Positions 1 through 9,982 of a stretch of DNA of 23,286 nt are shown piece after piece. Origin of the DNA: Bigelowiella natans CCMP2755 (lineage: Eukaryota; Cercozoa; Chlorarachniophyceae). Each line of letters opens with the position of its first letter. The stretch's first letter is position 1. The notes under the pieces are model-generated. The model did not search any database. It was not told the DNA's origin and saw only the letters and a program-made list of their open reading frames with translations. The stretch covers positions 1 through 23,286 of the forward strand of contig ADNK01002543.1 of NCBI GenBank assembly GCA_000320545.1, written 5' to 3'. The position numbers were made by a program, and so were the translations under genes.

Positions 1-311
1 AAGACAGTGTCACACGTGCTTGTCACAAAGCTGTCTGCCACGAACCAGCCCTTCATCCATGGTGCAGACGCGTCGGATGTTGCTGGAGGTGCTGCGCTTT
101 CCCAGGGTGATTGGAGGGAGTGAGCGTCTGCTGGCGTGCCGCTCCTTCGCTTGGAAAACGAACGAGTGAAGCTGTCACGTTGCACGTGAAGAGCTTGCGG
201 GCTGGGAAGAAGGGGCTTCACAGGTTCCAGCACATTGCGAAAGGCTGCCCGATTTCAATTCGCATGGATGCGAAAACGGCGCGGTGTTTTCGCGCTCCAT
301 GGGATGGGTGA
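1..311 (+). pseudogene. Degenerate RNase H fragment of a Ty3/gypsy-like LTR retrotransposon
   Basis: Frame 1 (bases 1-120, TGA at 121-123) carries the string NQPFIHGADASDVAGGAALS, which fits the opening of the RNase H domain of Ty3/gypsy polyproteins (pattern PF-(i/l)-x-x-D-A-S-D-x-x-x-G-A-x-L-S-Q), including the first catalytic aspartate. After a frame change, the frame open from 111 to 311 continues with GLHRFQHIAKGCPISIRMDA, resembling the later stretch of the same domain where a fragment like 'G-x-x-(I/F)-x-(I/V)-x-T-D' holds another acidic residue. The split over two frames shows a decayed copy. The window edge cuts the 5' side, so the RT that should precede it is not visible. No LTR was seen. 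There is no TpA before base 376 and no tyrosine in either piece, like the large island further right. The assignment rests on motif memory only; it could be another retroelement with a related RNase H. Confidence 0.55.
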
Positions 312-375
312 AGTGCAGCTGCCACGTGCAAGGCCAAGGGCTGGGTGCTCTGGATGTCCTTTTGTGTTCTTTTTT

Positions 376-637
376 TATTGAAAGGAGGACCAGCACGCCA
401 ATGCACCTCTTTTTTTGAGGGCGGAGGCCGACGAAACTCGAAAAGAAACCAAATAGCATCGGCAGTCGCAAACATTTTTTTTTTTTTTTTTTGTCTTTCC
501 CCCCCCCCCCCCCCCCCCCCCCCTCTTTCCTCCGTTCCACTACCATCTTCTTTTATGTGGCTGGCTGATGCCGATTTCGCTATTATTACCTCCGTTACAC
601 GCCAAAAAGCTATCTTCGTTGGAGCACATGCATACAC
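376..637. other. Junction region with T and C homopolymers
   Basis: Between the TpA-free retroelement scrap and the last recognised exon of the minus-strand gene lies a stretch with a run of 18 T (475-492) followed by 25 C (499-523). TpA reappears from 376 on. No convincing exon is seen. The large minus-strand gene may continue or end here. Confidence 0.5.
499..523 (+). repeat. Poly-C tract (25 C) next to poly-T
   Basis: Twenty-five consecutive C, preceded by 18 T at 475-492. Similar C or G runs sit at 3,066-3,084, 23,175-23,196 and 23,273-23,286, all in the TpA-rich host part. Exact lengths in such runs are often unreliable in assemblies. Confidence 0.9.
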
Positions 638-1561
638 CATTCAGTCTGCGCTGTAGCCCCGCCCATTCCCATTTCTTTTCAAAACCCAGCATTTTTGCTG
701 TAACGTGTCCTTGCCCTCCCGTCAGTGTCGGGGCCGCAGATATGCATGCACTAACTTTCGTAGGATGGACATCGAGATTAACCGGTAGATACACGCCAAC
801 TACTGCAACAGACAACCCAATCGAAGCCGTTAGCCCGCCGAAAGCTGTCACAGAAACCGAGGCGTCAAGACGCATCGAAGCATCTATCCAAGGTGATATA
901 GTGACGTATTTTGACTGCTCCTTGGACACGGCGAGTACGGATGGCATATTGCTATCATAGCCGAGGTTGATAGCAAGCTGTTGCTGATGAATCGCCTTTT
1001 TCGCGCGGTGCGATTGTCTTATCTGGCGGTGGTGTCGATGTTGTTGGTGGCTGTAGCCCTGGTAGCTGTTGTGGTGTCTTCCTGAATGAATATTGGTTCC
1101 GTTTATCTCGATGAACAAGGCGGGATTTGTAGATTGTTCTGTAGTTTCGGAAGAAGAAGAAGAAGAATCACTCAAGTCGTCGTAAGGACACACGCCATAG
1201 CCAACTCCTGCGTAGAAATCCGCAAGAAGAGCTATCGACACCTACAGATATGGAGGTTGGGAGGAGGAGGAAGAGAGCGCACCAGAAAAATGAAGGAAAA
1301 TCATGATAAAACACACAATACGGCTTATCGCTTGCGAGAACATCAATTTCAATATTCTTCGTCTTAATAACATGAGTATGTTTTGGTGGTTATTAAAGTA
1401 GTTACATCCAGCTCAATGCCGTGTATTGCGAATGCCAGCCCGAGACTAAAGATGCTCAGGTTATCAACGTGTGCAAGCGGCAGCTTCGCGCTCACAGTCG
1501 CCTCCCCGCCCTGGCACTCCGTGACATACCTGTGCACGCAAAACACCGAGCATTTGATGGT
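638..1561 (-). CDS. Exons 18-19: C-terminal beta-rich block
   Basis: Exon 18 (1561-1406) contains EATVSAKLPLAHVDNLSIFS and LAFAIHGIELD. It joins in phase 0 to exon 19 (from 1241), which starts VSIALLADFYAGVGYGVCPY. Exon 19 then has an acidic Ser run, a His/Gln linker (HQQHRHHRQIRQSHR), and a strongly alternating stretch (RLDASVSVTAFGGLTASIGL) typical of stacked beta strands. The 3' limit is not clear: donor-like GT sites occur near 700 and at 637, and the frame stays open to about 540. Confidence 0.55.
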
Positions 1562-3389
1562 CTGAAGACAAATACATCAACGCAGTTGCTGTATCCATGT
1601 ACGGCAGTCTTCATGCATTTCCTCTAATGGTTAGCGTTAATGTACCGATGCGGACTTCCGTAGGTCAATGCTCTTCGGAGTTGCGCTGCTTCCATGCGCT
1701 GATGCTGTTGGTTCTTCTCATATTTAGTGTTGCTATCAGCATGGATTTCCTTTTTTCCTACTCGCTGTTCTCGATGCTGCTGCACCTTCCTTGGGTGACG
1801 AGGATAATGGCGGTGATGGTGGTGGCTCTCAGAAGAATGGCGGGGGTGAGGCATGGAAGATGAGTTAGAGATTCTGTTCTCGAAGGAATTGAAATATATA
1901 GCATCTCCATTGTAGTCATTCAAAGGATAAATGGCTGCAGCCTGGTGGACACTAGACAATGATGATGACGTATCCAGCAATCGTGCCTGTAGTTTCAGAT
2001 AAACGAGAGAAAAGGGAGGAGGGGAGGACAGACGGAAAGGGGGAACAGATGTACAATAATCATTTCTTAGAACGACAAACAAGGGAAGGAATGCAAAAAA
2101 TATTGATAACATGTCCCTTAAAAGAAGAATCTCATACACTTTCTTAAAAGTCTAAGAAGGTTTCAATGGATAGAATACGAGACGGTTGTGCATATCTCCT
2201 TCAATAGATAATATCCGATATCACGAGGCACTCGTGGCACCGGTTCTAAAAACGTTCTACTCCGTATCGCCTTCTATTCGTGACTATTGTAGCACACAGA
2301 TCACAAAATAAGCCTTACCCTCCAAGCAGCAAAATCCTTTATCTCCCCTTTTGCGCCGTGGTGGTTATGATTATTTCCCTCTGCGGTCTTGAATGTCTCG
2401 TAGATGACTTCGACTATGTTCCTTGCGATGCGGATGGATTTCTTAATCCATAGCAATGAATCGTACGAGCTCGATTGGCCATCAGCAAGGGCGGAGGATA
2501 ACGAGTCGGTGACGCGGTCATAGCTGAGATTTGATATGCATGTAAGTTAAAGTTTAGATGATTTACCGCACCGTTTGTGTAATTTGGTGTTGTTGAGCTG
2601 AAAAAACTTTCCCCTGGTCATTCAAATGTGTTGGTACGTGTAAGGGAGGCAATAAAGATATACTGATTAATTTCTTTTCGGACAATGGTTTATTCTGATT
2701 TCGTCTTGTGTGTATCAATCTATATGAACTGTTTGGATAAATGTTCTTTTGTTTGTTAATCTCAACGTACGCGTTTAGCATTGCATCGAATTGATGCCTG
2801 GCCTTTTCGATATCGATGAGGCTGCCAATTGATTGCGACTTAAGAATAGTCATTGAGTGCCATACATCTTTCAGCATCTGGAACGTCTGCCATGTTTCAA
2901 TCGCCGCCTCTATCTGTATCAACCCAAACAACATACTGAGCAAAGCACGTAAAGAAGGAAAGCCAACGGAATAGATGCATTCCGATGTGCAAAAGAGACT
3001 TTTCTGCATCTGCATTCATATGAGAGGTATCTCTCCCAATCGCTTTGCCTAAAAAAATGACAATGCCCCCCCCCCCCCCCCCCCGCCTCCCCCTCTTTCA
3101 GGAAGTATTGGGCTCAACTACCAGATCAGGAACCACGGACGAGAACTTGTTGACAAGGTCCAAACCCTTCTTGGCGCTCTGGAACATCTCATTTCCTTCT
3201 AACCCTTTTTTACCCACTGCCAACAAGTCGAAATTGAATTGTTTCCTGAGTGCCATTTGTTAGAATTAGATGATGCAAAAGGGTAGCTACAGGCTGCGGA
3301 TAGTAAGATTGGTACAATCGCCCTTTCCAGGAAAATTAGTTGTGCGAAATTTGAATCTATTTCAAGTGAATCCATCACACATATGTACA

Positions 3390-3431
<42 letters not shown>

Positions 3432-4990
3432 CTACTTTGGTATATATTTAATACAAATATAATGAATCTGTTTTCAAATTGTTCGTCCTCCCAATACTTT
3501 ATGTTTGTTGCGAAGCATTCTCCAATTGTTGTAGCAACTTTGAAGAGTTCCTGCGCTTTTCCAATAGCATTTGCCACGTTCTTTGCCGATACAACGTCTA
3601 GACTATCTAAAATTGCCTTGAATTTGTCCTTAAACCTGTCTGGTTTGCCACTGAAACACATGAAAACCTGAACAATGCATTCGTGTGTGTAAGACATCTG
3701 TTCGGATTCTGATTTACAACTGTTTGTTTTGATATGAGTCATTGAATGATTGGTATGAAAATATTCAGGGTGTAAATGCTGGGTATTTTATTTCTCATCA
3801 TATCCGTAGGATAGGTTACGACTTTGACGACGAATTACCGAATCCAATTTCTTTGCTAGCTTCTCTGCATTATCAGACCACGTAGCCACTGCCTGGATAT
3901 TTGTATCGAAAGTATCGCCAAAGAGAGTAGCGAGATTAGTTTTGAAGCTGCCAAGATCGGTCGTCATTTCCTTCATTTGCGAGCTGAATACGGGGAGAAA
4001 ACGGGACTTTTTGTCCCCCGACAGAAGCAAGTTTTTAAGCCCTTTTCCGCTGAAAGACGCGCCAAATGCAGAAGCGGAATTCGCCATTTTTTCCAAGTCC
4101 TCGATGATTTTCACGGTCTGGTCCATAACGTTCTTGATTTTCGTCGCGACTCCATCGGCAAGGGTTAAACCTTGTACTGACGTCTTGAGGAAATTCTGTA
4201 CATTCTCCTCAGCCGATGTGCTCATTGCTTTGGAAGCTGCTTGTTCCAGTGAGGTTAAGATGGAATCAATTGTCGCCTGAGTCGCATTAGCCGTTACTTT
4301 GGCTTTGATAGCATTTAAAACCGTTTGTATCTTGACAATGCCTTCGCTTGCTGCTTTAAGTTGTTTCTTGATGTCGTCGATGCTTATACCACTTCTCATA
4401 TACGTCGCAGCACCAGCACTAGTAAGAGTAGTAGTATTTGCGGTTATCTCTAGCAGAGATGGTCCTGAATGAAGAATATGTTGCGGTGTGAGGAGGGAGG
4501 GGGCTGAGCTTACCGAATCTACACTAATATGCCATGAAATGATTTATTGGTGTTTTTCCTTTGCTGATGATATGCTCTACTAATGATTCTAAATGAGAGC
4601 AACACTTGAATAACTTCTACTATTACCGCTCGTACAAGCATCCGAACCCATCAAGATAATGAGAACGCCCTTCACGGAGGAAAGCGTCATCGATGTCTTC
4701 GCTAGGAGCATATCCATCAATTGCTGACTCGGGGTTACATAGCTTTCCATGAGCGCTGCTGTCTTATCCTTGAGCTGAATTGTCGTGCAAATACTGGCGG
4801 TGCACGCGTTAGCGCCTTTTTCAACATATCCTATGAGGGATTTCACGTCGGTGTATCGCTTAGTGACCTCTTGAACAACTTTCTGGGCCTCTAGCACGGC
4901 ACCGTAGATGCTTCCTGCTGAATCACATGCATCTGGAATGATCCATGAGAACCACCTAAACAATATCCGATTGCCAAAATAAATATATCA

Positions 4991-5034
<44 letters not shown>

Positions 5035-6036
5035 GATGTAGCGCAGATGGAGAGGCAAAATTATAAACATTAGCTTCAAGCAGAATGTGTAGAGTGGTGG
5101 AAAATATGATTAGAGAAAACATCTGACGGAATATATAGGGGAAATGATTGGCGCATTCTAATATTTTCATACGAAAGGCATCTACTCCTACTCAAGGTTT
5201 TGCATCTGCTAATAACAATTGCACTTATCAATTCGTGCCTCTAACTTTAGCATCTCACCCCGACTCTTTGTTGGAGATTGTGGTCATCAATTGATTTAAC
5301 GCGAGGCTGTAAATTGCGTCCGTATTTACAATTTCTTTCAACGCTCTGGATGACAAAAAGTCCATTACAGATGCAAGGATTTGAGAGATGTCGCCGGTAA
5401 GTTCTGCTTCGAGACCGAAGAATTTGAATGTGGGCTTTAGCCTTGTAAACCGCGGGGCGGGGATAAGCCCAAGGGAAGGGTTCCATTCCAGCGAGAATGC
5501 CTCTCCAGAGCTCATCGGAGACTCGAGAAAGAGGTTCAGGGACATTTCAGAAACGATTCCGGAATCGCCGACTGTGTGCATGCTGCTGGAGTTTACTCTA
5601 CCATGGTGATGGTGGTGGTATAGGTTAGTCCTGCTCTTATTCTGGTCAAGGTGTGAATGGTGATGATGATGGCGAGAGGAGTGGCTGTGAGAGCTAGTAT
5701 TCTCTCCATTCGACTCCTTTTCTGTCTTCTTAAACTGAGAAGATGCTTGAGCGGTGAATGTTGCCTTGACGAACTCCGACCCTCCCACCGTGTAGGTAGT
5801 TTTCTTCTCAAATATCTGCAAGCCTTTCAAGAGATCCTCTAGAGGCGCGTCTAAACAAATGACGTAATGCATAGTTAGCAAGACTATCTATCACCAATAT
5901 ATTGGATGATGGGGAAAAATGTAGAGAAAAGAAGAGGAAGAATGCGAACGTAAGCCAAAAGCTTCAATTGAATGAGGTGTCCATAGCTAGGTGCCGTACA
6001 TCATGATTTGTTCCGGCGGATGTGTGCATGTGTGTG

Positions 6037-6067
<31 letters not shown>

Positions 6068-6719
6068 CTTTATCCCTACTCACTGTCAGTGTCACAATTG
6101 CTGGGGGGAGAGGAGGGGGGGGGAGGGGAAAGGGAGAGGGATGCATGGGATTTGGAAATTACATCCCCCATCTTCGATCTTCGCCAACATGGCATCTTTG
6201 AAGGCCTTGGCCTGACCCTTGAGCGTCTCCATGACTTGTATTACTTCCTTCAACGCGCTTGATAGGTCCTGTGCAAACTTAACCGCAACCTCTGCGGGTT
6301 TCTGGAGTTCTGCATACAGCATATTGACGGCGGCGTTATGCGTTTGGTGACCGATTCCATTCGTTCCGACCTCGCTTACTTCTGACCCCTCCCCTTCCCC
6401 GCTGTCTTCGCCACTTTGAATCTCGTCGGCGTAATCGTACTTTCGGAGGGGATCAGCGATTAGCACGAGTGCCTCCCATTGGGTATGCGCGCCATTGAGA
6501 AAGTCAGTGAAAGGCTTGAGCAGCTCTTTGATGTTGTTGTGTAATGTTGCCGTGTTGGTGTCGCTCAAATACTCCCCGAGAGCCTCCTTCATTGACTCGT
6601 CCATGTACTTATTGAATCGATAGATGAATCTAGGGGTGGTAGTGTCAAAATCAGTTAGGAATACGTATAGTAGAGTGTTGGAGAAATGCTAGACTAGACT
6701 CTACACACACACACCACAT

Positions 6720-6758
<39 letters not shown>

Positions 6759-7473
6759 ATATACTATTGTATTCCTACCGATTCTCTCTCTATCAATCTG
6801 ACAAAGTACCTCCATCCCTCCCCCCTCACATTACATCACACATCATTACCGCTTTACTGCAGAGTTCATGGATTCTACAACGGAGAACAATATGTGTACT
6901 GAATCCACAAATCGCACCGGCAGCTCATTCTGAAGCGTCTTGTAGGTGTCACAGAAGGCATTGCAGGCAGCTTGCTCCACAACACCTGCAATGGCCATCT
7001 TCAGCTCACGATGAAACAAATCCGTAGATTTCCACAATCCATGCGTCGCTTTCCAAACCGTAAGTGACCATTCAATGTATCTGGGAAATTAAAAAGAGGG
7101 TAGAGGGCAATGAGAATGGGGTTGCGATCAAAATCCTTCGACTAAAAAATGGTGCTGAATGTATTGTGCAAGGGCTAAATGTACTGTGCAGTTCTCCCTC
7201 CTCTTCCCTTGCCAACCGTCCTATTCCTCTTTTATTTGTGTTTGCAGTGCTGTAGCTACAATCACATACTCTTCAACGTCAGCGACGAATATCTGGAAAG
7301 TGCTTGGCTCACCATGTATCCCTGAACCTTGCCTGCCTTTGGAAAGGTGGCTGTGATGGCGTGGATGCTTCTCCCTACCGTTCCGCAGCTGAAGAATTCG
7401 AGATTTCGAAGCATACTCGATGAAATATTGCTGCTCTCGCGTTAGCATATCTCCCCGAGCTTCTTTGTGCACC

Positions 7474-7505
<32 letters not shown>

Positions 7506-9488
7506 GTTTACTGAAGAATGGTGGTGCTGTGGGTGCGTGTGATGACGATGATGTCGGGATTTATGTGGGTCTTGGTAGGTTTCCCCCCCTACTGCTGGTG
7601 CTCTTTCTTTCTTCTGTGCCGCACTTGCTGCAGATTCAAGCATAATAGCTGTCGAAGCTGCTGCTGCTGCTGCTGCTGTCCTCTTCGCAGCCTTTGTGTT
7701 GGTTAGGGATTCTCTGTCTTCTTCTCGGTCATGGCAGTACTCCTCATCTCCATAGGAAAGAGCTTCGCCAGTGACACTGTCAAGGCTTGTTGGGAAGAGC
7801 TGCGCAGCAACCTTTGTGGATGATGGCAGTGGTGAGAGGGATTCTGATGCGAAGATAGGTGATGATGATGAGGCCTTTTCCAACGTCATATCCGACACCA
7901 AATGGATATCGCCATTATCACCAGCATTGAGCTTTATCTGGGGTGAACAAGAGGCCGAAGAAAGGCATCAGAGTTGCTGGGACGAGTGTATATAAACTTA
8001 AATATAATAGAAGCGATTATAACTGTTTGTGTCGAAAATCAAATTGTATCAGACTGTGTATGCATAAGCGTCACTTTTAATGTGTCTTTTTTGTTACGTT
8101 GTGAATGGTGATCTTCTCCGTTGAATGTGCACGATGGAGACTTCCATTCTTGGGATCAATAATCACATGCGCGCGTCGTTTGCGGGATGACTCAGCAGCA
8201 ATAACAATCTTCTTCTTTGGATTATTATTATCAGGAAGCTTTGTCTGATGTTGTCTTTTTTTTGAATACACACGCGTTTCAGAGATTTTCCGCATCAACT
8301 GTACACCATCTAGCGACTCGGCGAAGTGCGGGTCATGGCGGAAACTCGCTGTATAATGAGAGTTATCTGAAAAACAGCATGCCATTCAGACTTAGGCGAA
8401 GAACTGACTTCTCGCAGCACAAAGGGTAAGTGTCAAATTTGCACTGCATCGTGCGTAAAAAAATAAACAGAAATAATTTTCAGCATTTGTTAAAGAATAC
8501 CATCATTGCCTTCTTGAAACGACGACGATAGCTGCCCTTGCTTTCTGCGCTGCAGGGCGATAACTTGTCCGATGGATTTGAGTATGCTTCTCCCCTCCCT
8601 CGTGGTTCCCACGGCAAAGTCATAGCAATCTGGAACAAGATGTTGTATAAGGCAGCAGGTGTAAAACCACATGTCGTCTTTTTAGACAATAGTGACCGTT
8701 TTGGTGCTGTTTTGTGAGGACTTCCAACCGCTAAATTGTGTGTTTCCTCTCACGTTCACTCCCCCGTTTGCCCATCATGCTCTCTCGATTCATTGTTGTT
8801 TTCAATTATCTGCGTTAATTAATTTTCTGAAGGGACGTTATTATTATTTTCTTGTGGATTTCTACCAATAGAGCCGTCTGCGTTTATTAGAAAGCGTGCT
8901 AATAAAGGGCCTTCCCTGCAAAAGAAGTAGAATCACTGCTTAAATAACGGGTCTTCATCGTTTCGGTACTGCTGTGAATAAACACTGTATAACTTAACGG
9001 AGATACTACCTTTTAGTATTCTTGTCCCGACTTTTTGGAGTATGTCTTTGGTAATTCGTCACTATCATGCGATATGCATGCGGTGATGGAACTTCGGTGT
9101 AGTTGTTATTGACAGAGGCTTGGCTTTCCTTCTTCGGGAGTATTTTGCATATTTGCTTGACCTCCACCTTACATGATTGAAAGCAGCAGCAAATATAAGC
9201 ATTTCATGTATTTTGAATCCAACCGTTATAGTATATTATACCTCTGCCGTGACATGTGCCAAGTCTATCTTACGTAAAGCTTCAATTCTAAATATTGGAA
9301 GGGCTCGGTGAGGAGTAGACATTCTGATATAGAGAATTACATGTATCAAATCGTTAATACCTTCTGATTGTTTGAGTAAGTCTAAAGGACTCTGTTGTTC
9401 CGGTGTTAACTTTTACTGCGACGGAGGCTGTGGTCCCGTGTTCAAAGCAGCACCCTGCGAAGATTAGAAACCAGAAAATGGCCAACAT
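638..9488 (-). CDS. Large multi-exon gene for a predicted secreted modular protein
   Basis: Nineteen minus-strand exons can be chained, from ATG at 9488-9486 leftwards: 9488-9361, 9323-9242, 9167-9010, 8915-8866, 8629-8501, 8366-8098, 7937-7313, 7080-6850, 6629-6163, 5850-5259, 4955-4627, 4449-3839, 3667-3455, 3245-3122, 2913-2767, 2523-2319, 1986-1646, 1561-1406, 1241-about 638. All these introns start GT and end AG. Reading phase agrees at exons 1-2, 2-3, 3-4, 4-5, 5-6, 6-7, 8-9, 9-10, 10-11, 11-12, 12-13 and 18-19, and also at 14-15 and 16-17 with weaker sites. Phase is unresolved at 7-8, 13-14, 15-16 and 17-18, where a small exon or another splice site may be missing. The product starts with a signal peptide and alternates beta-rich, helical and His/Ser-rich parts. 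I do not recognise the family. The 3' end is not identified. It could be more than one gene, but the phase continuity argues against this over exons 1-7 and 8-13. Confidence 0.7.
1646..1986 (-). CDS. Exon 17: Ser/His/Gln-rich linker
   Basis: An acceptor with a long pyrimidine tract precedes ARLLDTSSSLSSVHQAAAIY. The exon continues with NDYNGDAIYFNSFENRIS, then the basic His-rich stretch SHHHHRHYPRHPRKVQQHRE, and a Gln/Lys-rich end. It is in phase with exon 16. It has the same character as the linkers in exons 7 and 10. The end is uncertain: donor CG|GTACAT leaves phase 2, while exon 18 starts in phase 0. Confidence 0.5.
2319..3245 (-). CDS. Exons 14-16: further helical region
   Basis: Exon 14 (3245-3122) contains NFDLLAVGKKGLEGNEMFQS and LDLVNKFSSVVPDL. 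Exon 15 (2913-2767) contains IEAAIETWQTFQMLKDVWHS. Exon 16 (2523-2319) contains DSLLWIKKSIRIARNIVEVI and ends before a strong donor (AGG|GTAAGG). Amphipathic helix again dominates. Exon 16 has no ATG near its start and was found by reading the minus strand between splice sites. The 14-15 and 16-17 junctions agree in phase; the 13-14 and 15-16 junctions do not at the sites chosen, so one or two boundaries here are probably wrong. Confidence 0.5.
3066..3084 (+). repeat. Poly-C tract (19 C) in an intron
   Basis: A run of 19 C between exons 14 and 15 of the minus-strand gene. On the transcribed sense strand it is a G run. Confidence 0.85.
3387..3429. repeat. (TA)n microsatellite in an intron
   Basis: About 20 TA units after exon 13. 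It lies in host DNA; no TA array occurs anywhere in the 12 kb mobile island. Confidence 0.9.
3455..4955 (-). CDS. Exons 11-13: long alpha-helical region
   Basis: Exon 11 (4955-4627) contains YGAVLEAQKVVQEVTKRYTD and several cysteines (NACTASICTT). Exon 12 (4449-3839) contains DDIKKQLKAASEGIVKIQTV, TKIKNVMDQTVKIIEDLEK and AVATWSDNAEKLAKKLDS. Exon 13 (3667-3455) contains RFKDKFKAILDSLDVVSA and IGKAQELFKVATTIGECF. All three are rich in Lys, Glu, Ala, Ile, Leu and Val in helical spacing, without recognised motifs. Junctions 10-11, 11-12 and 12-13 agree in phase. A TAA lies just beyond the exon 12 donor, so reading through that intron would end the protein at YGYDEK: a possible short form. The introns include pure (TA)n arrays. 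Confidence 0.65.
4993..5029. repeat. (TA)n microsatellite in an intron
   Basis: About 18 TA units in the intron between exons 10 and 11. Confidence 0.9.
5259..5850 (-). CDS. Exon 10: beta-rich module interrupted by a His-rich linker
   Basis: 196 codons plus two bases at each side, in phase with both neighbours. It starts APLEDLLKGLQIFEKKTTYT and has alternating strand-like sequence (VKATFTAQASSQF), followed by a His/Ser linker (HSSRHHHHHSHLDQ, then five His before GRVNSSSMHTV). A second strand-like part follows (SGIVSEMSLNLFLESP, FKFFGLEAELTGD) and a short helix near the end. The linker ending in a histidine run followed by VNSSS recurs in exon 7 (HHHSSVNSSSS), and a related Ser/His stretch lies in exon 17. 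This suggests a repeated module design, with linkers lengthened by codon slippage. Confidence 0.65.
6021..6067. repeat. (TG)n microsatellite in an intron
   Basis: A nearly pure TG run with single interruptions in the intron between exons 9 and 10, followed by a G-rich stretch. Confidence 0.9.
6163..7080 (-). CDS. Exons 8-9: helical block
   Basis: Exon 8 (7080-6850, acceptor TTTCCCAG) contains KMAIAGVVEQAACNAFCDTY and SVVESMNSAVKR. It joins exon 9 (6629-6163, acceptor CCCCTAG) in phase. Exon 9 contains YMDESMKEALGEYLSD, HNNIKELLKPFTDFL and ALKEVIQVMETLKGQAKAF, with heptad-like spacing of hydrophobic residues, so mainly amphipathic helix, plus one acidic Gly/Glu-rich linker (SGEDSGEGEGSE). The intron between them carries a (TA)n tract. 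Exon 7 leaves one base and exon 8 needs two at its best acceptor; an acceptor at 7048 would fit the phase but is weaker, or a tiny exon is missing. Confidence 0.62.
6723..6755. repeat. (TA)n microsatellite in an intron
   Basis: About 16 TA units in the intron between exons 8 and 9. Confidence 0.9.
7313..7937 (-). CDS. Exon 7: beta-like block with Ala, His and Ser low-complexity insert
   Basis: The exon (208 codons plus one base) opens with IKLNAGDNGDIHLVSDMTLE, an alternating pattern that suggests beta strands. It then runs through an acidic stretch, a poly-alanine run encoded by GCA repeats, a His-rich stretch (HHRHHTHPQHHHSSVN), a run of 11 serines encoded by TCA repeats (the GAT array on the plus strand at 7,474-7,504), and ends with charged sequence including RILQLRNGREKHPRHH. 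The acceptor is CCCCAG and the donor CATG|GTGAGC. Metal binding by the His-rich part is an inference from composition only. Confidence 0.65.
7474..7504. repeat. (GAT)n trinucleotide repeat within exon 7
   Basis: Ten GAT units; on the coding minus strand they are TCA and encode the poly-serine run. A GCA-type run at about 7,655-7,680 encodes the poly-alanine. Both are prone to length change. Confidence 0.9.
8098..9323 (-). CDS. Exons 2-6: N-terminal basic region
   Basis: Five short exons (9323-9242, 9167-9010, 8915-8866, 8629-8501, 8366-8098) join in a consistent phase without a stop. Exon 2 begins MSTPHRALPIFRIEALRK, exon 3 ends in a basic stretch (HTPKSRDKNTK), exon 4 reads EGPLLARFLINADGSI, exon 5 contains LQRRKQGQLSSSFQEGND and exon 6 contains DNNNPKKKIVIAAESSRKRR. 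No domain is recognised; the parts are basic and partly low in complexity. The exon 3 acceptor is TAAG, less usual than CAG. The exon 6 donor AAC|GTAACA is phase 0 and joins the next exon start (ATA AAG) in phase, which links this end to the modular remainder. Reading straight past the exon 4 donor would give a short alternative ending at a TAA about 45 bases on, so a short isoform is possible. Confidence 0.6.
9361..9488 (-). CDS. Exon 1: start codon and signal peptide
   Basis: Encodes 42 residues plus two bases, beginning MLAIFWFLIFAGCC. The short N-terminus with a hydrophobic core of about 12 residues ending in small residues and cysteines is a classic signal peptide, so the protein is predicted to enter the secretory pathway. 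Cleavage is likely near the GCC or in HGTTA; a lipid anchor or membrane retention cannot be excluded. The donor is AG|GTATTA (intron base 9360), leaving phase 2. The next exon supplies the single missing base, which supports the start and the splice. It was found by reading the minus strand upstream of the larger exons. Confidence 0.7.
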
Positions 9489-9903
9489 AGGGAAGCAAAT
9501 CTTCGGTTTTAACCCTCGAATCACTTCCAAGTTTCTGTAGATTTGTAATTCCTACTGTTGTTTAATTTCGACTTCACAGGAATGTTGCTGCAATTATCCT
9601 CTTCCTCTAGCTGGGTAGGGGAAATGAGAAGCGACGCAGGTTGAGATCTGCCAGCATCAGAGATACAAATTTCTGTTTCGAATTTAAAAAATTGGAACCA
9701 TCCGTTTTTTTTTTAATTTGTTTGTTTATTCATTCGCATTTCCAAAGGAAAACTGTTTCCTACTGTGATTCATCAGAGAAATCCATGAAATGGAACAGAA
9801 AAACATCAAAAAAGCACTGTTACGCAACCAATGTGTTGAGTTCATGCACTAGATCAAAAAAGCGGTGTTCAAAAAAAAATCATGAAATCGCCTCGAATTT
9901 TTA
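9489..9903. other. Upstream region of the secreted-protein gene, up to the mobile island
   Basis: AT-rich, TpA-containing host-like sequence between the start codon at 9488 and the TpA-free island. It presumably holds the promoter and 5' leader of the minus-strand gene. I see no recognisable promoter motif and no exon I can support. The small frames open here are short and of low complexity. Confidence 0.4.
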
Positions 9904-9982
9904 AAAAAATGATCACAATCCGAAAACAGGATTCACGTCGCAAAAGGCGGCCCAAAAGGAAACCCTTTGTCCATCATGGCCC

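Noticed and set aside
218-640. Two overlapping minus-strand frames across the poly-C/poly-T region
   Set aside because: They translate homopolymers into poly-Gly and poly-Lys and have no signal of real coding.
8217-8483. Plus-strand gene using the strong-looking intron AAAGG|GTAAGTG to TTTTCAG at 8,426-8,483
   Set aside because: The splice sites look good, but the product would end after two further codons, and the opposite strand has phase-consistent exons that join the secreted-protein gene. A short antisense transcript remains possible.
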